Below, in pieces: positions 53,736 to 58,414 of a stretch of 58,414 bases of DNA (the first letter of the stretch is position 1; every line of letters starts with the position of its first letter). A program made the position numbers and the translations under genes. The DNA lies in assembly GCF_004138285.1 (NCBI RefSeq), contig NZ_SCFN01000020.1, forward strand, positions 1 through 58,414, given 5' to 3'. Below the pieces are notes generated by a model. That model did not search any database and was not told the origin of the DNA. It saw only the letters and a list, made by a program, of their open reading frames with translations. Source of the DNA: Gottfriedia acidiceleris. Its GTDB lineage: Bacteria > Bacillota > Bacilli > Bacillales > Bacillaceae_G.

Positions 53736-56150
53736 ATGTTTGTATCAACAAAATGGTTACAAGAATACGTTGATTTAAGTGGTGTTACACCAGACGAACT
53801 TGCAAAATTAATAACAAAAGCAGGTATTGAAGTTGAAGGTGTTAATCATCTTTCAGAAGGAATTAAAAATGTTGTTGTTGGTTATGTAATGGAACGTGAA
53901 CAACATCCAGAGGCAGATAAATTATCAAAATGTACTGTTGATGTTGGAGAAGAGCAACCAGTACAAATTATTTGTGGCGCACCGAATGTTGCTAAAGGTC
54001 AAAAAGTGATCGTGGCAAAGGTAGGCGCTGTATTACCGGGTAATTTCAAAATTAAAAAAGCAAAATTACGTGGTGAAGTTTCTGAAGGAATGATTTGCTC
54101 TCTTCAAGAATTAGGAATAGAAGGCAAAGTAGTGGCAAAAGAATTCTCAAATGGAATTTTTGTTTTACCAAGTGATGCTGAAGTAGGAGCAGATGTATTA
54201 GACGTATTATATCGTGATGATGCAGTATTAGAACTTGGATTAACACCAAACCGTGCTGATTGCTTAAATATGATTGGTGTTGCCTATGAGGTAGCTGCAA
54301 TTTTAGATCGTGACGTGAAACTTCCAGCAATTAGCGCTCAATCAGCTACAACTGCTGATTATGTTTCAGTTTCAATTGAATCAAAAGAAGATGCACCATA
54401 TTATAGTGCTAAATTAGTTAAAGGTGTAAAAATTGGTCCTTCTCCATTATGGATGCAAGTTCGTTTAATGAGTGCTGGTATTCGTCCGATTAATAATGTG
54501 GTTGATATTACGAACTATATTTTAATTGAATATGGTCAACCATTACATGCGTTTGATTTTAATAAATTAAATAGTAATCAAATTATCGTTCGTCATGCGA
54601 AAGAAAACGAAAAGATCGTTACGCTTGATGGTGAAGAGCGCACATTACAGCCACATAATTTAGTAATCGCAACAGAGAAAGAAGCGGTAGCAGTTGCAGG
54701 TGTAATGGGTGGTCAAAGTACTGAGGTTGATGTGGAAACTGTAGACGTTTTAATTGAATCAGCTGTTTTCAGAGGTCAAAGTGTTCGCCAAACTTCAAAA
54801 GACCTAGGCTTACGTAGCGATTCAAGTGCTCGTTTTGAAAAAGGTATTGATGCTTCTCGTACATTCCCTGCTTCAGAACGTGCTGCTCAGTTAATGGCTG
54901 AACTAGCTGGTGGAACAATTGTAGAAGGTACTGTAATTGCAGACAATTTAGTTGAAGATGCTAAAAAAGTTTCAGTTTCTGTAAGTAAGATTAATGGTGT
55001 TCTTGGTACATCGATTGATGCTGAGACAGTAAAAGATATTTTCCGCCGCTTAAGATTAGAAGCTACGGGGGATGGTGAAGTATTTACAGTTACTGTTCCA
55101 AGTCGTCGTGGTGATCTTTCAATAGAAGAAGATTTAGTTGAAGAAGTAGGAAGACTATATGGCTATGATCATATTCCTGCTACTTTACCAACAGGTGTTG
55201 CTAGTCGTGGACAATTAACACCTTATCAAGCAAAACGTAGAAAAATTCGTCAGTATTTACAGCATGCAGGTCTTTACGAAGCTGTTACGTATTCTTTAAC
55301 AAGCAATAATAAAGTAAAACGCTTTGCACTAGAAACAGTAGATGCAGAACCTGTTCGTTTAGCATTACCTATGAGTGAAGAACGCAGTGAGCTACGTTTC
55401 AGTTTAGTACCACATTTATTAGATGCTATTGCATATAATGTTGCACGTAAAGAAGAAAATGTTCAACTATTTGAAACAGGCTCTGTATTCTTAACAAAGG
55501 AAAAGAACGAGCTTCCTCATGAAGAAGAATATTTAGCAGGAGCGTTAACTGGATTATGGTTGCATCATGCTTGGCAAGGCGAGAAAAAAGCTGTTGATTT
55601 CTATGTTGTAAAAGGTATTTTAGACGGTTTATTCAATGAATTAGGTTTATCAAATAAAATAACTTATCTTGCTGCTAAGAAAGAAGAATTACACCCAGGA
55701 CGTACTGCAAGTATTTTATTAAACGGAGAAGAAATTGGTTTTATCGGTCAAGTTCATCCTGTTACTCAAAAAGAGTGGGATCTGAAAGAAACATATGTAT
55801 TCCAATTATCTCTTGAAAAGTTATTAAATACTGAATTTGATGATATTTTATACAATGCAATTCCTCGTTTCCCATCAATGAACCGAGATATGGCATTAGT
55901 AGTGGATTCGAAAGTATTTGCTGGTGATATTCTAGCTACAATTCGTTCAACTGGTGGAAGACTTCTAAAGGATGCTACAATCTTTGATTTATACGAAGGT
56001 GATAAGATGGAAGCTGGTAAAAAATCAGTTGCCTTCTCATTAACATATTTCGATCCAGAACGTACTTTAACGGATGAAGAAGTAACAAAAGCACATTCAA
56101 AAGTATTAAAAGCAGTAGAAGAAACACATAATGCTCAACTAAGAGGTTAA
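53736..56150 (+). CDS. pheT: Phenylalanyl-tRNA synthetase beta subunit
   Basis: The beta subunit of 804 aa. Domains in order are an EMAP-like tRNA-binding domain (about 40-150, [19 protein letters not shown]), the B3/B4 editing region (about 200-380) that hydrolyses Tyr-tRNA-Phe, B5 (about 405-480), a non-catalytic core and a C-terminal ferredoxin-fold anticodon-binding domain (about 710-804, [19 protein letters not shown]). The RBS is GTAGGAGGGG. The protein is full length and intact. It is the last gene of the T-box-controlled operon and is followed by tandem terminators. Confidence 0.97.
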   Translation: MFVSTKWLQEYVDLSGVTPDELAKLITKAGIEVEGVNHLSEGIKNVVVGYVMEREQHPEADKLSKCTVDVGEEQPVQIICGAPNVAKGQKVIVAKVGAVLPGNFKIKKAKLRGEVSEGMICSLQELGIEGKVVAKEFSNGIFVLPSDAEVGADVLDVLYRDDAVLELGLTPNRADCLNMIGVAYEVAAILDRDVKLPAISAQSATTADYVSVSIESKEDAPYYSAKLVKGVKIGPSPLWMQVRLMSAGIRPINNVVDITNYILIEYGQPLHAFDFNKLNSNQIIVRHAKENEKIVTLDGEERTLQPHNLVIATEKEAVAVAGVMGGQSTEVDVETVDVLIESAVFRGQSVRQTSKDLGLRSDSSARFEKGIDASRTFPASERAAQLMAELAGGTIVEGTVIADNLVEDAKKVSVSVSKINGVLGTSIDAETVKDIFRRLRLEATGDGEVFTVTVPSRRGDLSIEEDLVEEVGRLYGYDHIPATLPTGVASRGQLTPYQAKRRKIRQYLQHAGLYEAVTYSLTSNNKVKRFALETVDAEPVRLALPMSEERSELRFSLVPHLLDAIAYNVARKEENVQLFETGSVFLTKEKNELPHEEEYLAGALTGLWLHHAWQGEKKAVDFYVVKGILDGLFNELGLSNKITYLAAKKEELHPGRTASILLNGEEIGFIGQVHPVTQKEWDLKETYVFQLSLEKLLNTEFDDILYNAIPRFPSMNRDMALVVDSKVFAGDILATIRSTGGRLLKDATIFDLYEGDKMEAGKKSVAFSLTYFDPERTLTDEEVTKAHSKVLKAVEETHNAQLRG

Positions 56151-56265
56151 TTTAGATTACTCTAGTCTATTGAAGATATAGTATTTAAATCTAGGTGTAA
56201 CTTACAAATAGAAAGCAATGTTTTAGGACTAAAACAAAGCATACTCAATTAATAATAAACGTTAG

Positions 56266-56297
56266 AAACCGGAAATCCTAGATTTCCGGTTTTTTTA
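56266..56297 (+). terminator. pheST terminator
   Basis: AAACCGGAAATC pairs with GATTTCCGGTTT around CTA, then a T-run. Confidence 0.93.
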
Positions 56298-56348
56298 ATA
56301 GGTGAATATTCTATTAGATATTTTTAATAGAGTATTCACCTATTTTTT
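56297..56348 (+). terminator. Second terminator in tandem after pheT
   Basis: AATAGGTGAATA (56297-56308) pairs with TATTCACCTATT (56333-56344), with an inner CTATTA/TAATAG stem and a T6 tail. It directly abuts the first terminator. Confidence 0.8.
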
Positions 56349-56371
56349 GACTCATTTTTATGGTGTGAATG

Positions 56372-56399
56372 AACCAATTTGTCCTTTTTTTATACAATA
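56372..56399 (+). promoter_or_regulatory. Possible SigK promoter of the collagen-like gene
   Basis: AACC (56372-56375) and TATACAATA (56391-56399) approximate the SigK pattern AC-N16-CATANNNTA, with one mismatch in the -10. The same spacing recurs before the second collagen-like gene. SigK drives exosporium genes late in the mother cell. Confidence 0.4.
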
Positions 56400-56437
56400 A
56401 ATTGTACAATTAAAATTTTTATGAGAGGTGTATTTTT

Positions 56438-57991
56438 TTGCCACTACCACCATTACCACCAAGATTTCCACAACCATCAGAACAACCAGAAGAACCAGAA
56501 ATGTCACTAAATACAGATCCTTCAGATTCGCCTGTAACAAATTCTCCTTACTCACCTAGTTATTCATTTGGTTCAAATGAATCAAATGGTTTAATTGGAC
56601 CAATAGGACCTATGGGCCCTACAGGCCCAACAGGTGCAACAGGTCCACGAGGAGAAAGAGGTAAGCGAGGTAAAGAAGGTGAAGATGGAGACAGAGGTCC
56701 AAGAGGTTATATTGGACCTATGGGACCTATGGGGCCAGCAGGAACACCGGGAACACCGGGTATTGCTGGAGCAACTGGAGCAACAGGTCCAGCGGGAGCA
56801 ACAGGTCCTTCAGGAGGCCCAGCAGGTCCAGCGGGAGCAACAGGTGCAGCAGGAGCAACAGGTCCAGCGGGAGCAACAGGTCCAGCAGGAACACCAGGTG
56901 CACCTGGAGCAACAGGTCCACAAGGGATCCCAGGTCCAGCAGGAGCAACAGGCTCAGCAGGCCCAGCAGGAATTCCAGGCCCAACAGGTCCAGCAGGTCC
57001 ACAAGGATCACCGGGTGTGCAAGGTCCGACGGGTCCAGCGGGAACACCAGGAACACCGGGAACACCAGGAACACCGGGGGCACCAGGAGCAACAGGCCCA
57101 GCGGGAGCAACAGGCCCAGCGGGAACACCAGGAACACCGGGAACACCAGGAACACCGGGGGCACCAGGAGCAACAGGCCCAGCGGGAGCAACAGGCCCAG
57201 CGGGAACACCAGGAACACCGGGAGCAACAGGCCCAGCAGGAGCAACAGGGGCAGCGGGAGCAACAGGTGCAGCAGGAGCACCAGGAGCAACAGGCCCAGC
57301 AGGAGCAACAGGGGCAGCGGGAGCAACAGGTGCAGCAGGAGCACCAGGAGCAACAGGCCCAGCAGGAGCAACAGGTGCAGCAGGAGCAACAGGTGCAGCG
57401 GGAGCAACAGGAGCAGACGGAGCGACAGGCCCAGCAGGAGCAACAGGTATACCAGGAACAGGTGCAATCATTCCGTTTGCATCAGGTGCACCAATTGAAA
57501 TGACTTCAGTAAACCTTCTTGGAGTCAGTGTAGCTAATACAGCAGGTCTTGTAGGGTTTGGGAGTTCACTTCCGAATGTAGGATTACTAGCGGGACCAGC
57601 GATTAATTTAACTGGAACAGGATTACTAACTGAAGTTCTTGATTTTGCATTCTCAATGCCTAGAGCTGGTACTATTACGTCTATTTCAGCATCCTATAGT
57701 AATGTATTAGCTTTAAATATTTTAGGAACAAATATTGTGGTCACTGCACAATTATATAGTGCACCAGCAAATAGCAATAACTTTACTCCAATTGCAGGTG
57801 CAAGTGTTACATTACCACCTCTAGTAGGCCCAATTGGAATAGGGCAAATTACTAGCGGTATTGCAACAGGTCTATCAATACCAGTCGCAGCACAAACTCG
57901 TTTAATGATGGTATATACTGCAATCGGAACTGGTGTTAGCCTTGCTAATACTGTTATAGGATATGCTAGCGCAGGAGTAGCTATAAATTAA
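56438..57991 (+). CDS. Collagen-like exosporium protein, BclB-type C-terminus
   Basis: A 517-aa collagen-like protein. Residues 1-50 are proline- and serine-rich. About 51-345 are continuous Gly-X-Y triplets, first with charged ones ([16 protein letters not shown]) and then mostly GPA, GAT, GTP and GAA. About 346-517 form a beta-rich trimerising domain ([46 protein letters not shown]) like that of BclB of the B. cereus group. Start is TTG with GAGAGGTG upstream. The typical exosporium leader (LxGPTLPPIPP) is not present. The coding region contains perfect 81-bp and 63-bp tandem duplications. It was probably expressed under SigK. Confidence 0.88.
   Translation: MPLPPLPPRFPQPSEQPEEPEMSLNTDPSDSPVTNSPYSPSYSFGSNESNGLIGPIGPMGPTGPTGATGPRGERGKRGKEGEDGDRGPRGYIGPMGPMGPAGTPGTPGIAGATGATGPAGATGPSGGPAGPAGATGAAGATGPAGATGPAGTPGAPGATGPQGIPGPAGATGSAGPAGIPGPTGPAGPQGSPGVQGPTGPAGTPGTPGTPGTPGAPGATGPAGATGPAGTPGTPGTPGTPGAPGATGPAGATGPAGTPGTPGATGPAGATGAAGATGAAGAPGATGPAGATGAAGATGAAGAPGATGPAGATGAAGATGAAGATGADGATGPAGATGIPGTGAIIPFASGAPIEMTSVNLLGVSVANTAGLVGFGSSLPNVGLLAGPAINLTGTGLLTEVLDFAFSMPRAGTITSISASYSNVLALNILGTNIVVTAQLYSAPANSNNFTPIAGASVTLPPLVGPIGIGQITSGIATGLSIPVAAQTRLMMVYTAIGTGVSLANTVIGYASAGVAIN
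57037..57198 (+). repeat. Perfect 81-bp tandem duplication in the collagen region
   Basis: The 81 bases at 57037-57117 are repeated exactly at 57118-57198 (27 aa, nine collagen triplets). A partial third unit follows. Confidence 0.92.
57235..57360 (+). repeat. Perfect 63-bp tandem duplication in the collagen region
   Basis: The 63 bases at 57235-57297 are repeated exactly at 57298-57360 (21 aa, seven collagen triplets). Confidence 0.92.
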
Positions 57992-58024
57992 TAGATAGTA
58001 AAGATAAATAGCAATAAAAATTTG

Positions 58025-58092
58025 ACTCTACAAAACTAGATCACAATTGACTATCATTGATAGAAATTGAATCTACTAAGTAGAGTTTTTTT
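58025..58092 (+). terminator. Long-stem terminator after the collagen-like gene
   Basis: ACTCTAC (58025-58031) pairs with GTAGAGT (58080-58086). Nested inside are TAGAT/ATCTA, AATT/AATT and CTATCA/TGATAG. T8 follows. Confidence 0.8.
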
Positions 58093-58125
58093 GCGGATTT
58101 TTTAATAGAAATAGTATTAAAATCC

Positions 58126-58154
58126 AAACAAACTTGTCCAACAAAAATATGATA
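58126..58154 (+). promoter_or_regulatory. Possible SigK promoter of the second collagen-like gene
   Basis: AACA (58127-58130) and AATATGATA (58146-58154) fit AC-N16-CATANNNTA with one mismatch in the -10, at the same spacing as before the first collagen-like gene. Confidence 0.4.
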
Positions 58155-58190
58155 AAGTGTACGTCAAAATATTTTTGGAGGTGTATCTAT

Positions 58191-58414
58191 TTGCCAATAC
58201 CACCAGGCCCACCAGGCCCACCAAGTTCACCATTATTTCCATTACCGCCTAGTCCAACAGGTCCAACAGGAGCACCAATACCACCAGGCCCAACAGTACC
58301 ACCAGGTCCATCAGGTCCAGTAGGTCCAACAGGTCCAACAGGTCCAACAGGTCCAGTAGGTCCAACAGGTCCACAAGGTCCAGCAGGAGCAACAGGTCCA
58401 GCAGGAGCAACAGG
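58191..58414 (+). CDS. Second collagen-like protein, cut by window end
   Basis: The first 74 codons of a second collagen-like gene, open at the window end. It starts with TTG, well spaced from TTGGAGGTG, as in the gene before it. The N-terminus is proline-rich ([20 protein letters not shown]), then Gly-X-Y triplets begin (GPTGPTGAP, later [19 protein letters not shown]). It is probably also an exosporium or spore-surface protein and a paralogue of its neighbour. The C-terminal domain is not visible. Confidence 0.85.
   Translation, partial: MPIPPGPPGPPSSPLFPLPPSPTGPTGAPIPPGPTVPPGPSGPVGPTGPTGPTGPVGPTGPQGPAGATGPAGAT

Noticed and set aside
56700-57470. CRISPR-like regular repeats
   Set aside because: The repeats are in-frame coding triplets of a collagen-like gene with no unique spacers.
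56634-57503. Long open frames on both strands opposite the collagen repeats (56634-57503 plus, 56707-57471 and 56727-57467 minus)
   Set aside because: They are by-products of the GC-rich triplet repeats. Their translations are low-complexity Gln/His, Pro/Ala or Leu runs, with no start signals.

Overview
The window is low-GC DNA from an endospore-forming member of the Bacillaceae. The gene order largely follows the ytk/yto/ytr/yts-acc-pfk-pyk-cit-pho-polA-dnaB-infC-pheST part of the Bacillus subtilis chromosome. Sporulation genes (ytrH, ytrI, ytaF, ytxC, sspI) and exosporium-type collagen-like genes show that it forms spores. The window does not fix the species, and I saw no tRNA, rRNA, CRISPR array, insertion sequence or prophage.

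Layout. 1-10.9 kb: a GC-rich repeat element, a small unknown gene, an SDR-fold gene (ytkK), ald, an acetyltransferase/peptidase pair, ytkL, ytoI, an unknown helical protein, ytpI, nrnA and the sporulation pair ytrH-ytrI. 11.0-20.9 kb: dnaE, malic enzyme ytsJ, accDA behind a probable FapR operator, and pfkA-pyk. 21.0-26.9 kb: fxsA, ytvI, ytwI and the TCA genes citZ-icd-mdh. 27.0-31.6 kb: an unknown gene, a 30-codon ORF, a MaoC-like gene lacking the usual histidine, phoPR, and a non-coding stretch rich in structure around a DUF4177 gene. 31.7-37.7 kb: polA-mutM, ytaF, coaE, gapB. 37.8-42.8 kb: a decayed second copy of the repeat, speD behind a structured leader, nrdR-dnaB-dnaI and ytxC. 42.8-44.3 kb: infC-rpmI-rplT behind an L20 leader, with no thrS in front. 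44.3-51.4 kb: an MBL-fold gene, nitric oxide synthase, an M42 aminopeptidase, the glycine betaine transporter opuA and sspI. 51.5-58.4 kb: an rRNA methylase, a T-box with pheST, and two collagen-like genes, the second cut by the window end.

How the genes work together. Central metabolism dominates: lower glycolysis (pfkA, pyk), gluconeogenesis (gapB with a CcpN-like site), malate and TCA steps (ytsJ, citZ, icd, mdh), the malonyl-CoA commitment step (accDA) and alanine catabolism (ald). A second theme is replication and repair (dnaE, dnaB, dnaI, polA, mutM, nrdR). A third is translation controlled by RNA leaders (L20 leader, T-box).

The most interesting feature is the 5' leader of speD (about 38129-38257). 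It has a strong promoter, a bulged 12-bp outer helix, an inner hairpin whose loop can form a 7-bp pseudoknot, and an 8-base tract exactly complementary to the speD Shine-Dalgarno sequence. It looks like a translational switch in front of a SAM-consuming enzyme. A second element with similar topology (31098-31191) and a roughly 100-nt long hairpin (31479-31586) flank the DUF4177 gene.
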